NCBI GenBank assembly: GCA_037103525.1
Contig: JAZKLR010000506.1
Location: 372,001 to 436,000 of the forward strand
Source of the DNA: Ganaspis brasiliensis
Taxonomy: Eukaryota; Arthropoda; Insecta; Hymenoptera; Figitidae
Length of the DNA stretch: 64,000 nt
Direction: 5' to 3'
The notes under the pieces were generated by a model, which ran no database searches, had not been told where the DNA came from, and saw nothing but the letters and a program-made list of their open reading frames with translations. The position numbers and the translations under genes are program-made. This document shows positions 15,601-29,900 of the stretch, piece after piece; within the stretch, counting starts at the first letter, position 1, and the number at the start of each line of letters is the position of its first letter.

Positions 15601-18300
15601 ATCAACAATTAACCCTTTCCAGCCAACCCAGAGTGAGATACTCTACTCATGCTAACTTTGCTCAAATTACCTAGCCCCAAGATTTTTTTATCACTCGAGT
15701 CTGGTATGGGACATGTCTCTGGAATACTCCAGAGTGATGATCTTTGATGATCATCAACAATTAACACTTTCCAGCCAACCCAGAGTAAGATACTCTACTG
15801 ATGCTAACTTTGCTAAGATCAGCTAGCACTAAGATTTTTTTATTACTCAAGTCTGGAATGAAACATGTCTCTGGAATACTCCAGAGTGATGATCAATGAT
15901 GATCATCAACAATTAACCCTTTCCAGCCAACCCAGAGTGAGATACTCTACTCATGCTAACTTTGCTCAAATTACCTAGCCCCAAGATTTTTTTATCACTC
16001 GAGTCTGGTATGGGACATGTCTCTGGAATACTCTAGAGTGATGATCTTTGATGATCATCAACAATTAACACTTTCCAGCCAACCCATAGTAAGATACTCT
16101 ACTGATGCTAACTTTGCTAAGATCACCTAGCACTAAGATTTTTTTATCACTCAAGTCTGGTATGGATCATGTCTCTGGAATACTCCAGAGTGATGATCAA
16201 TGATGATCATCAACAATTAACCCTTTCCAGCCAACCCAGAGTGAGATACTCTACTCATGCTAACTTTACTCAAATTACCAAGCCCCAAGATTTTTTTATC
16301 ACTCGAGTCTGGTATGCGACATGTCTCTGGAATACTCCAGAGTGATGGTCATTGATGATCATCAACAATTAACACTTTCCAGCCAACCCAGAGTAAGATA
16401 CTCTAATGATGCTAACTTTGCTAAGATCACCTAGTACTAAGATTTTTTTATCACTCAAGTCTGGAATGAAACATGTCTCTGGAATACTCCAGAGTGATGA
16501 TCAATGATGATCATCAACAATTAACCCTTTCCAGCCAACCCAGAGTGAGATACTCTACTCATGCTAACTTTGCTCAAATTACCAAGCCCCAAGATTTTTT
16601 TATCACTCGAGTCTGGTATGGGACATGTCTCTGGAATACTCCAGAGTGATCATCATTGATGATCATCAACAATTAACACTTTCCAGCCAACCCAGAGTAA
16701 GATACTCTACTGATGCTAACTTTGCTAAGATCACCTAGCACTAAGATTTTTTTATCACTCAAGTCTGGTATGGATCATGTCTCTGGAATACTCCAGAGTG
16801 ATGATCAATGATGATCATCAACAATTAACCCTTTCCAGCCAACCCAGAGTGAGATACTCTACTCATGCTAACTTTAATCAAATTACCAAGCCCCAAGATT
16901 TTTTTATCACTCGAGTCTGGTATGCGACATGTCTCTGGAATACTCCAGAGTGATGGTCATTGATGATCATCAACAATTAACACTTTCCAGCCAACCCAGA
17001 GTAAGATACTCTAATGATGCTAACTTTGCTAAGATCACCTAGCACTAAGATTTTTTTATCACTCAAGTCTGGAATGAAACATGTCTCTGGAATACTCCAG
17101 AGTGATGATCAATGATGATCATCAACAATTAACCCTTTCCAGCCAACCCAGAGTGAGATACTCTACTCATGCCAACTTTGCTCAAATTACCTAGCCCCAA
17201 GATTTTTTTATCACTCGACTCTTGTATGGGACATGTCTCTGGAATTATCCAGAGTGATGATCTTTGATGATCATCAACAATTAACACTTTCCAGCCAACC
17301 CAGAGTAAGATACTCTACTGATGCTAACTTTGCTAAGATCACCTAGCACTAAGATTTTTTTATTACTCAAGTCTGGAATGAAACATGTCTCTGGAATACT
17401 CGAGAGTGATGATCAATGATGATCATCAACAATTAACCCTTTCCAGCCAACCCAGAGTGAGATACTCTACTCATACTAACTTTGCTCAAATTACCTAGCC
17501 CCAAGATTTTTTTATCACTCAAGTCTGGTATGGGACATGTCTCTGGAATACTCCAGAGTGATGATCTTTGATGATCATCAACAATTAACACTTTCCAGCC
17601 AACCCAGAGTAAGATACTCTACTGATGCTAACTTTGCTAAGATCACCTAGCACTAAGATTTTTTTATCACTCAAGTCTGGAATGAAACATGTCTCTGGAA
17701 TACTCCAGAGTGATGATCAATGATGATCATCAACAATTAACCCTTTCCAGCCAACCCAGAGTGAGATACTCTACTCATGCTAACTTTGCTCAAATTACCA
17801 AGCCCCAAGATTTTTTTATCACTCGAGTCTGGTATGGGACATGTCTCTGGAATACTCCAGAGTGATCATCATTGATGATCATCAACAATTAACACTTTCC
17901 AGCCAACCCAGAGTAAGATACTCTACTGATGCTAACTTTGCTAAGATCACCTAGCACTAAGATTTTTTTATTACTCAAGTCTGGAATGAAACATGTCTCT
18001 GGAATACTCCAGAGTGATGATCAATGATGATCATCAACAATTAACCCTTTCCAGCCAACCCAGAGTGAGATACTCTACTCATGCTAACTTTGCTCAAATT
18101 ACCTAGCCCCAAGATTTTTTTATCACTCGAGTCTGGTATGGGACATGTCTCTGGAATACTCCAGAGTAATGATCTTTGATGATCATCAACAATTAACACT
18201 TTCCAGCCAACCCATAGTAAGATACTCTACTGATGCTAACTTTGCTAAGATCACCTAGCACTAAGATTTTTTTATCACTCAAGTCTGGTATGGATCATGT
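9611..18300. repeat. 14-monomer (2128-bp) higher-order repeat with an 8-monomer expansion
   Basis: The variant TCACTCGACTCTTGTATG, followed by GGAATTATCC, starts at 9611, 11739, 15083 and 17211. An independent variant CCCATAGTAA starts at 10611, 12739, 16083 and 18211. Both series have spacings of 2128, 3344 and 2128 bp, or 14, 22 and 14 monomers. The simplest reading is a 14-mer unit, one copy of which gained eight monomers (1216 bp) around 13.7-14.9 kb, where A/B alternation is also irregular. The same first variant at 4291 and the second at 5291 and 8331 are earlier relatives. Confidence 0.85.
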
Positions 18301-18479
18301 CTCTGGAATACTCCAGAGTGATGATCAATGATGATCATCAACAATTAACCCTTTCCAGCCAACCCAGAGTGAGATACTCTACTCATGCTAACTTTACTCA
18401 AATTACCAAGCCCCAAGATTTTTTTATCACTCGAGTCTGGTATGCGACATGTCTCTGGAATACTCCAGAGTGATGGTCA

Positions 18480-21400
18480 TTGATGATCATCAACAATTAA
18501 CACTTTCCAGTCAACCCAGAGTAAGATACTCTAATGATGCTAACTTTGCTAAGATCACCTAGGACTAAGATTTTTTTATCACTCAAGTCTGGAATGAAAC
18601 ATGTCTCTGGAATACTCCAGAGTGATGATCAATGATGATCATCAACAATTAACCCTTTCCAGCCAACCCAGAGTGAGATACTCTACTCATGCTAACTTTG
18701 CTCAAATTACCTAGCCCCAAGATTTTTTTATCACTCGAGTCTGGTATGGGACATGTCTCTGGAATACTCCAGAGTAATGATCTTTGATGATCATCAACAA
18801 TTAACACTATCCAGCCAACCCAGAGTAAGATACTCTACTGATGCTAACTTTGCTAAGATCACCTAGCACTAAGAGTTTTTTATCACTCAAGTCTGGTATG
18901 GATCATGTCTCTGGAATACTCCAGAGTGATGATCAATGATGATCATCAACAATTAACCCTTTCCAGCCAACCCAGAGTGAGATACTCTACTCATGCTAAC
19001 TTTGCTCAAATTACCTAGCCCCAAGATTTTTTTATCACTCGAGTCTGGTATGGGACATGTCTCTGGAATACTCCAGAGTGATGATCTTTGATGATCATCA
19101 ACAATTAACACTTTCCAGCCAACCCAGAGTAAGATACTCTACTGATGCTAACTTTGCTAAGATCACCTAGCACTAAGATTTTTTTATTACTCAAGTCTGG
19201 AATGAAACATGTCTCTGGAATACTCCAGAGTGATGATCAATGATGATCATCAACAATTAACCCTTTCCAGCCAACCCAGAGTGAGATACTCTACTCATGC
19301 TAACTTTGCTCAAATTACCTAGCCCCAAGATTTTTTTATCACTCGAGTCTGGTATGGGACATGTCTCTGGAATACTCCAGAGTGATGATCTTTGATGATC
19401 ATCAACAATTAACACTTTCCAGACAACCCAGAGTAAGATACTCTACTGATGCTAACTTTGCTAAGATCACCTAGCACTAAGATTTTTTTATTACTCAAGT
19501 CTGGAATGAAACATGTCTCTGGAATACTCCAGAGTGATGATCAATGATGATCATCAACAATTAACCCTTTCCAGCCAACCCAGAGTGAGATACTCAACTC
19601 ATGCTAACTTTGCTCAAATTACCTAGCCCCAAGATTTTTTTATCACTCGAGTCTGGTATGGGACATGTCTCTGGAATACTCCAGAGTGATGATCTTTGAT
19701 GATCATCAACAATTAACACTATCCAGCCAACCCAGAGTAAGATACTCTACTGATGCTAACTTTGCTAAGATCACCTAGCACTAAGATTTTTTTATCACTC
19801 AAGTCTGGTATGGATCATGTCTCTGGAATACTCCAGAGTGATGATCAATGATGATCATCAACAATTAACCCTTTCCAGCCAACCCAGAGTGAGATACTCT
19901 ACTCATGCTAACTTTGCTCAAATTACCTAGCCCCAAGATTTTTTTATCACTCGAGTCTGGTATGGGACATGTCTCTGGAATACTCCAGAGTGATGATCTT
20001 TGATGATCATCAACAATTAACACTTTCCAGCCAACCCAGAGTAAGATACTCTACTGATGCTAACTTTGCTCAAATTACCTAGCCCCAAGATTTTTTTATC
20101 ACTCGAGTCTGGTATGGGACATGTCTCTGGAATACTCCAGAGTGATGATCTTTGATGATCATCAACAATTAACACTTTCCAGCCAACCCAGAGTAAGATA
20201 CTCTACTGATGCTAACTTTGCTAAGATCACCAAGCACTAAGATTTTTTTATCACTCAAGTCTGGAATGAAACATGTCTCTGGAATACTCCAGAGTGATGA
20301 TCAATGATGATCATCAACAATTAACCCTTTCCAGCCAACCCAGAGTGAGATACTCTACTCATGCTAACTTTGCTCAAATTACCTAGCTCTAAGATTTTTT
20401 TATCACTTAAGTCTAGAATGAAACATGTCTCTGGAATACTCCAGAGTAATGATCAATGATGATCATCAACAATTAACCCTTTCCAGCCAACCCAGAGTGA
20501 GATACTCTACTCATGCTAACTTTGCTCAAATTACCAACCCCCAAGATTTTTTTATCACTCGAGTCTGGTATGGGACATGTCTCTGGAATACTCCAGAGTG
20601 ATCATCATTGATGATCATCAACAATTAACACTTTCCAGCCAACCCAGAGTAAGATACTCTAATGATGCTAACTTTGCTAAGATCACCTAGCACTAAGATT
20701 TTTTTATCACTCAAGTCTGGAATGAAACATGTCTCTGGAATACTCCAGAGTGACGATCAATGATGATCATCAACAATTAACCCTTTCCAGCCAACCCAGA
20801 GTGAGATACTCTACTCATGCTAACTTTGCTCAAATTACCTAGCCCCAAGATTTTTTTATCACTCGAGTCTGGTATGGGACATGTCTCTGGAATACTCCAG
20901 AGTAATGATCTTTGATGATCATCAACAATTAACACTATCCAGCCAACCCAGAGTAAGATACTCTACTGATGCTAACTTTGCTAAGATCACCTAGCACTAA
21001 GATTTTTTTATCACTCAAGTCTGGTATGGATCATGTCTCTGGAATACTCCAGAGTGATGATCAATGATGATCATCAACAATTAACCCTTTCCAGCCAACC
21101 CAGAGTGAGATACTCTACTCATGCTAACTTTACTCAAATTACCAAGCCCCAAGATTTTTTTATCACTCGAGTCTGGTATGCGACATGTCTCTGGAATACT
21201 CCAGAGTGATGGTCATTGATGATCATCAACAATTAACACTTTCCAGTCAACCCAGAGTAAGATACTCTAATGATGCTAACTTTGCTAAGATCACCTAGGA
21301 CTAAGATTTTTTTATCACTCAAGTCTGGAATGAAACATGTCTCTGGAATACTCCAGAGTGATGATCAATGATGATCATCAACAATTAACCCTTTCCAGCC

Positions 21401-23900
21401 AACCCAGAGTGAGATACTCTACTCATGCTAACTTTGCTCAAATTACCTAGCCCCAAGATTTTTTTATCACTCGAGTCTGGTATGGGACATGTCTCTGGAA
21501 TACTCCAGAGTAATGATCTTTGATGATCATCAACAATTAACACTATCCAGCCAACCCAGAGTAAGATACTCTACTGATGCTAACTTTGCTAAGATCACCT
21601 AGCACTAAGATTTTTTTATCACTCAAGTCTGGTATGGATCATGTCTCTGGAATACTCCAGAGTGATGATCAATGATGATCATCAACAATTAACCCTTTCC
21701 AGCCAACCCAGAGTGAGATACTCTACTCATGCTAACTTTGCTCAAATTACCTAGCCCCAAGATTTTTTTATCACTCGAGTCTGGTATGGGACATGTCTCT
21801 GGAATACTCCAGAGTGATGATCTTTGATGATCATCAACAATTAACACTTTCCAGCCAACCCAGAGTAAGATACTCTACTGATGCTAACTTTGCTAAGATC
21901 ACCTAGCACTAAGATTTTTTTATTACTCAAGTCTGGAATGAAACATGTCTCTGGAATACTCCAGAGTGATGATCAATGATGATCATCAACAATTAACCCT
22001 TTCCAGCCAACCCAGAGTGAGATACTCTACTCATGCTAACTTTGCTCAAATTACCTAGCCCCAAGATTTTTTTATCACTCGAGTCTGGTATGGGACATGT
22101 CTCTGGAATACTCCAGAGTGATGATCTTTGATGATCATCAACAATTAACACTTTCCAGACAACCCAGAGTAAGATACTCTACTGATGCTAACTTTGCTAA
22201 GATCACCTAGCACTAAGATTTTTTTATTACTCAAGTCTGGAATGAAACATGTCTCTGGAATACTCCAGAGTGATGATCAATGATGATCATCAACAATTAA
22301 CCCTTTCCAGCCAACCCAGAGTGAGATACTCAACTCATGCTAACTTTGCTCAAATTACCTAGCCCCAAGATTTTTTTATCACTCGAGTCTGGTATGGGAC
22401 ATGTCTCTGGAATACTCCAGAGTGATGATCTTTGATGATCATCAACAATTAACACTATCCAGCCAACCCAGAGTAAGATACTCTACTGATGCTAACTTTG
22501 CTAAGATCACCTAGCACTAAGATTTTTTTATCACTCAAGTCTGGTATGGATCATGTCTCTGGAATACTCCAGAGTGATGATCAATGATGATCATCAACAA
22601 TTAACCCTTTCCAGCCAACCCAGAGTGAGATACTCTACTCATGCTAACTTTGCTCAAATTACCTAGCCCCAAGATTTTTTTATCACTCGAGTCTGGTATG
22701 GGACATGTCTCTGGAATACTCCAGAGTGATGATCTTTGATGATCATCAACAATTAACACTTTCCAGCCAACCCAGAGTAAGATACTCTACTGATGCTAAC
22801 TTTGCTAAGATCACCTAGCACTAAGATTTTTTTATTACTCAAGTCTGGAATGAAACATGTCTCTGGAATACTCCAGAGTGATGATCAATGATGATCATTA
22901 ACAATTAACCCTTTCCAGCCAACCCAGAGTGAGATACTCTACTCATGCTAACTTTGCTCAAATTACCTAGCCCCAAGATTTTTTTATCACTCGAGTCTGG
23001 TATGGGACATGTCTCTGGAATACTCCAGAGTGATGATCTTTGATGATCATCAACAATTAACACTTTCCAGCCAACCCAGAGTAAGATACTCTACTGATGC
23101 TAACTTTGCTAAGATCACCAAGCACTAAGATTTTTTTATCACTCAAGTCTGGAATGAAACATGTCTCTGGAATACTCCAGAGTGATGATCAATGATGATC
23201 ATCAACAATTAACCCTTTCCAGCCAACCCAGAGTGAGATACTCTACTCATGCTAACTTTGCTCAAATTACCTAGCCCCAAGATTTTTTTATCACTCGAGT
23301 CTGGTATGGGACATGTCTCTGGAATACTCCAGAGTGATGTTCTTTGATGATCATCAACAATTAACACTTTTCAGCCAACCCAGAGCAAGATACTCTACTG
23401 ATGCTAACTTTGCTAAGATCACCTAGCTCTAAGATTTTTTTATCACTTAAGTCTAGAATGAAACATGTCTCTGGAATACTCCAGAGTAATGATCAATGAT
23501 GATCATCAACAATTAACCCTTTCCAGCCAACCCAGAGTGAGATACTCTACTCATGCTAACTTTGCTCAAATTACCAACCCCCAAGATTTTTTTATCACTC
23601 GAGTCTGGTATGGGACATGTCTCTGGAATACTCCAGAGTGATCATCATTGATGATCATCAACAATTAACACTTTCCAGCCAACCCAGAGTAAGATACTCT
23701 AATGATGCTAACTTTGCTAAGATCACCTAGCACTAAGATTTTTTTATCACTCAAGTCTGGAATAAAACATGTCTCTGGAATACTCCAGAGTGACGATCAA
23801 TGATGATCATCAACAATTAACCCTTTCCAGCCAACCCAGAGTGAGATACTCTACTCATGCTAACTTTGCTCAAATTACCTAGCCTCAAGATTTTTTTATC
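18480..23900. repeat. 18-20-monomer higher-order duplication (2736-3040 bp)
   Basis: Five private variants recur 2736 bp apart (18 monomers): CCAGTCAACCC at about 18511/21247, CCTAGGACTAAG at about 18561/21297, ACACTATCC ending near 18810/21546, CCAGACAACCC at about 19421/22157, and ATACTCAACTC at about 19595/22331. Further right the offset grows to 2888 bp (ACCAAGCACTAAG, 20231/23119) and then 3040 bp (TTACCAACCC, 20531/23571; TGACGATCAA, 20751/23791). One and then another monomer was therefore added in one copy after duplication. Confidence 0.85.
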
Positions 23901-23949
23901 ACTCAAGTCTGGAATGAAACATGTCTCTGGAATACTCCAGAGTGATGAT

Positions 23950-26900
23950 CTTTGATGATCATCAACAATTAACACTTTCCAGCCAACCCAGAGTAAGATA
24001 CTCTACTGATGCTAACTTTGCTAAGATCACCTAGCACTAAGATTTTTTTATCACTCAAGTCTGGAATGAAACATGTCTCTGGAATACTCCAGAGTGATGA
24101 TCAATAATGATCATCAACAATTAACCCTTTCCAGCCAACCCAGAGTGAGATACTCTACTCATGCTAACTTTGCTCAAATTACCTAGCCCCAAGATTTTTT
24201 TATCACTCGAGTCTGGTATGGGACATGTCTCTGGAATACTCCAGAGTGATGATCTTTAATGATCATCAACAATTAACACTTTTCAGCCAACCCAGAGCAA
24301 GATACTCTACTGATTCTAACTTTGCTAAGATCACCTAGCTCTAAGATTTTTTTATCACTTAAGTCTAGAATAAAACATGTCTCTGGAATACTCCAGAGTG
24401 ATGATCAATGATGATCATCAACAATTAACCCTTTCCAGCCAACCCAGAGTGAGATACTCTACTCATGCTAACTTTGCTCAAATTACCAAGCCCCAAGATT
24501 TTTTTATCACTCGAGTCTGGTATGGGACATGTCTCTGAAATACTCCAGAGTGATCATCATTGATGATCATCAACAATTAACACTTTCCAGCCAACCCAGA
24601 GTAAGATACTCTACTGATGCTAACTTTGCTAAGATCACCTAGCACTAAGATTTTTTTATCACTCAAGTCTGGAATAAAACATGTCTCTGGAATACTCCAG
24701 AGTGATGATCAATGATGATCATCAACAATTAACCCTTTCCAGCTAACCCAGAGTGAGATACTCTACTCATGCTAACTTTGCTCAAATTACCTAGCCCCAA
24801 GATTTTTTTATCACTCGAGTCTGGTATGGGACATGTCTCTGGAATACTCCAGAGTAATGATCTTTGATGATCATCAACAATTAACACTTTCCAGCCAACC
24901 CAGAGTAAGATACTCTACTGATGCTAACTTTGCTAAGATCACCTAGCACTAAGATTTTTTTATCACTCAAGTCTAGAATGAAACATGTCTCTGGAATACG
25001 CGAGAGTGATGATCAATGATGATCATCAACAATTAACCCTTTCCAGCCAACCCGGAGTGAGATACTCTACTCATGCTAACTTTGCTCAAATTACCTAGCC
25101 CCAAGATTTTTTTATCACTCGAGTCTGGTATGCGACATGTCTCTGGAATACTCCAGAGTGATGGTCTTTGATGATCATCAACAATTAACACTTTCCAGCC
25201 AACCCAGAGTAAGATACTCTAATGATGCTAACTTTGCTAAGATCACCTAGCACTAAGATTTTTTTATCACTCAAGTCTGGAATGAAACATGTCTCTGGAA
25301 TACTCCAGAGTGATGATCTTTGATGATCATCAACAATTAACACTTTTCAGCCAACCCAGAGCAAGATACTCTACTGATGCTAACTTTGCTAAGATCACCT
25401 AGCTCTAAGATTTTTTTATCACTTAAGTCTAGAATGAAACATGTCTCTGGAATAATCCAGAGTGATGATCAATGATGATCATCAACAATTAACCCTTTCC
25501 AGCCAACCCAGAGTGAGATACTCTACTCATGCTAACTTTGCTCAAATTACCTAGCCCCAAGATTTTTTTATCACTCGAGTCTGGTATGGGACATGTCTCT
25601 GGAATACTCCAGAGTGATCATCATTGATGATCATCAACAATTAACACTTTCCAGCCAACCCAGAGTAAGATACTCTACTGATGCTAACTTTGCTAAGATC
25701 ACCTAGCACTAAGATTTTTTTATCACTCAAGTCTGGTATGGATCATGTCTCTGGAATACTCCAGAGTGATGATCAATGATGATCATCAACAAGTAACCCT
25801 TTCAAGCCAACCCAGAGTGGGATACTCTACTCATGCTAACTTTGCTCAAAATACCTAGCCTCAAGATTTTTTTATCACTCGAGTCTGGTATGAGACATTT
25901 TTCTGGAATACTCCAGAGTGATGATCAATGATGATCATTAACAATTAACACTTTCCAGCCAACCCAGAGTAAGATACTCTACTGATGCTAACTTTGCTAA
26001 GATCACCTAGCACTAAGATTTTTTTATCACTCAAGTCTGGAATGAAACATGTCTCTGGAATACTCCAGAGTGATGATCAATGATGATCATCAACAATTAA
26101 CCCTTTCCAGCTAACCCAGAGTGAGATACTCTACTCATGCTAACTTTGCTCAAATTACCTAGCCCCAAGATTTTTTTATCACTCAATCTGGTATGGGACA
26201 TGTCTCTGGAATACTCCAGAGTGATGATCTTTGATGATCATCAACAATTAACACTTTCCAGCCAACCCAGAGTAAGATACTCTACTGATGCTAAATTTGC
26301 TAAGATCACCTAGCACTAAGATTTTTTTATCACTCAAGTCTAGAATGAAACATGTCTCTGGAATACTCGAGAGTGATGATCAATGATGATCATCAACAAT
26401 TAACCCTTTCCAGCCAACCCAGAGTGAGATACTCTACTCATGCTAACTTTGCTCAAATTACCTAGCCCCAAGATTTTTTTATCACTCGAGTCTGGTATGG
26501 GACATGTCTCTGGAATACTCCAGAGTGATGATCTTTGATGATCATCAACAATTAACACTTTCCAGCCAACCCAGAGTAAGATACTCTACTGATGCTAACT
26601 TTGCTAAGATCACCTAGCACTAAGATTTTTTTATCACTCAAGTCTGGTATGGATCATGTCTCTGGAATACTCCAGAGTGATGATCAATGATGATCATCAA
26701 CAATTAACCCTTTCCAGCCAACCCAGAGTGAGATACTCTACTCATGCTAACTTTACTCAAATTACCAAGCCCCAAGATTTTTTTATCACTCGAGTCTGGT
26801 ATGCAAGATGTCTCTGGAATACTCCAGAGTGATGGTCTTTGATGATCATCAACAATTAACACTTTCCAGCCAACCCAGAGTAAGATACTCTAATGATGCT

Positions 26901-29900
26901 AACTTTGCTAAGATCACCTAGCACTAAGATTTTTTTATCACTCAAGTCTGGAATGAAACATGTCTCTGGAATACTCCAGAGTGATGATCAATGATGATCA
27001 TCAACAATTAACCCTTTCCAGCTAACCCAGAGTGAGATACTCTACTCATGCTAACTTTGCTCAAATTACCTAGCCCCAAGATTTTTTTATCACTCGAGTC
27101 TGGTATGGGACATGTCTCTGGAATACTCCAGAGTGATGATCTTTGATGATCATCAACAATTAACACTTTCCAGCCAACCCAGAGTGAGATACTCTACTCA
27201 TGCTAACTTTGCTCAAATTACCTAGCCCCAAGATTTTTTTATCACTCGAGTCTGGTATGGGACATGTCTCTGGAATACTCCAGAGTGATGATCTTTGATG
27301 ATCATCAACAATTAACACTTTTCAGCCAACCCAGAACAAGATACTCTACTGATGCTAACTTTGCTAAGATCACCTAGCTCTAAGATTTTTTTATCACTTA
27401 AGTCTAGAATGAAACATGTCTCTGGAATACTCCAGAGTGATGATCAATGATGATCATCAACAATTAACCCTTTCCAGCCAACCCAGAGTGAGATACTCTA
27501 CTCATGCTAACTTTGCTCAAATTACCAAGCCCCAAGATTTTTTTATCACTCGAGTCTGGTATAAGACATGTCTCTGGAATACTCCAGAGTGATCATCATT
27601 GATGATCATCAACAATTAACACTTTCCAGCCAACCCAGAGTAAGATACTCTACTGATGCTAACTTTACTCAAATTACCAAGCACCAAGATTTTTTTATCA
27701 CTCGAGTCTGGTATGCGACATGTCTCTGGAATACTCCAGAGTGATGGTCATTGATGATCATCAACAATTAACACTTTCCAGCCAACCCAGAGTAAGATAT
27801 TCTAATGATGCCAACTTTGCTAAGATCACCTAGCACTAAGATTTTTTTATCACTCAAGTCTGGAATGAAACATGTCTCTGGAATACTCCAGAGTGATGAT
27901 CAATGATGATCATCAACAATTAACCCTTTCCAGCCAACCCAGAGTGAGATACTCTACTCATGCTAACTTTGCTCAAATTACCTAGCCCCAAGATTTTTTT
28001 ATCACTCGAGTCTGGTATGGGACATGTCTCTGGAATACTCCAGAGTGATGATCATTGATGATCATCAATAATTAACACTTTCCAGCCAACCCAGAGTAAG
28101 ATACTCTACTGATGCTAACTTTGCTAAGATCACCTAGCACTAAGATTTTTTTATCACTCAAGTCTGGAATGAAACATGTCTCTGGAATACTCCAGAGTGA
28201 TGATCAATGATGATCATCAACAATTAACCCTTTCCAACCAACCCAGAGTGAGATCCTCTACTCATGCTAACTTTGCTCCAGTTACCTAGCACCAAGATTT
28301 TTTTATCACTCGAATCTGGTATGAGACATGGCTCTGGAATACTCCAGAGTGATGATCATTGATGATCGTCAACAATAAACACTTTCCAGCCAACCCAGAG
28401 TAAGATACTCTACTGATGCTAACTTTGCTAAGATCACCTAGCTCTAAGATTTTTTTATCACTCGAGTCTGGTATGGGACATGTCTCTGGAATACTCCAGA
28501 GTGATGATCTTTGATGATCATCAACAATTAACACTTTCCAGCCAACCCAGAGTAAGATACTCTACTGATGCTAACTTTGCTAAGATCACCTAGCACTAAG
28601 ATTTTTTTATCACTCAAGTCTGGAATGAAACATGTCTCTGGAATACTCCAGAGTGATGATCAATAATGATCATCAACAATTAACCCTTTCCAGCCAACCC
28701 AGAGTGAGATACTCTACTCATGCTAACTTTGCTCAAATTACCTAGCCCCAAGATTTTTTTATCACTCGAGTCTGGTATGGGACATGTCTCTGGAATACTC
28801 CAGAGTGATGATCTTTAATGATCATCAACAATTAACACTTTTCAGCCAACCCAGAGCAAGATACTCTACTGATTCTAACTTTGCTAAGATCACCTAGCTC
28901 TAAGATTTTTTTATCACTTAAGTCTAGAATAAAACATGTCTCTGGAATACTCCAGAGTGATGATCAATGATGATCATCAACAATTAACCCTTTCCAGCCA
29001 ACCCAGAGTGAGATACTCTACTCATGCTAACTTTGCTCAAATTACCAAGCCCCAAGATTTTTTTATCACTCGAGTCTGGTATGGGACATGTCTCTGAAAT
29101 ACTCCAGAGTGATCATCATTGATGATCATCAACAATTAACACTTTCCAGCCAACCCAGAGTAAGATACTCTACTGATGCTAACTTTGCTAAGATCACCTA
29201 GCACTAAGATTTTTTTATCACTCAAGTCTGGAATAAAACATGTCTCTGGAATACTCCAGAGTGATGATCAATGATGATCATCAACAATTAACCCTTTCCA
29301 GCTAACCCAGAGTGAGATACTCTACTCATGCTAACTTTGCTCAAATTACCTAGCCCCAAGATTTTTTTATCACTCGAGTCTGGTATGGGACATGTCTCTG
29401 GAATACTCCAGAGTAATGATCTTTGATGATCATCAACAATTAACACTTTCCAGCCAACCCAGAGTAAGATACTCTACTGATGCTAACTTTGCTAAGATCA
29501 CCTAGCACTAAGATTTTTTTATCACTCAAGTCTAGAATGAAACATGTCTCTGGAATACGCGAGAGTGATGATCAATGATGATCATCAACAATTAACCCTT
29601 TCCAGCCAACCCGGAGTGAGATACTCTACTCATGCTAACTTTGCTCAAATTACCTAGCCCCAAGATTTTTTTATCACTCGAGTCTGGTATGCGACATGTC
29701 TCTGGAATACTCCAGAGTGATGGTCTTTGATGATCATCAACAATTAACACTTTCCAGCCAACCCAGAGTAAGATACTCTAATGATGCTAACTTTGCTAAG
29801 ATCACCTAGCACTAAGATTTTTTTATCACTCAAGTCTGGAATGAAACATGTCTCTGGAATACTCCAGAGTGATGATCTTTGATGATCATCAACAATTAAC

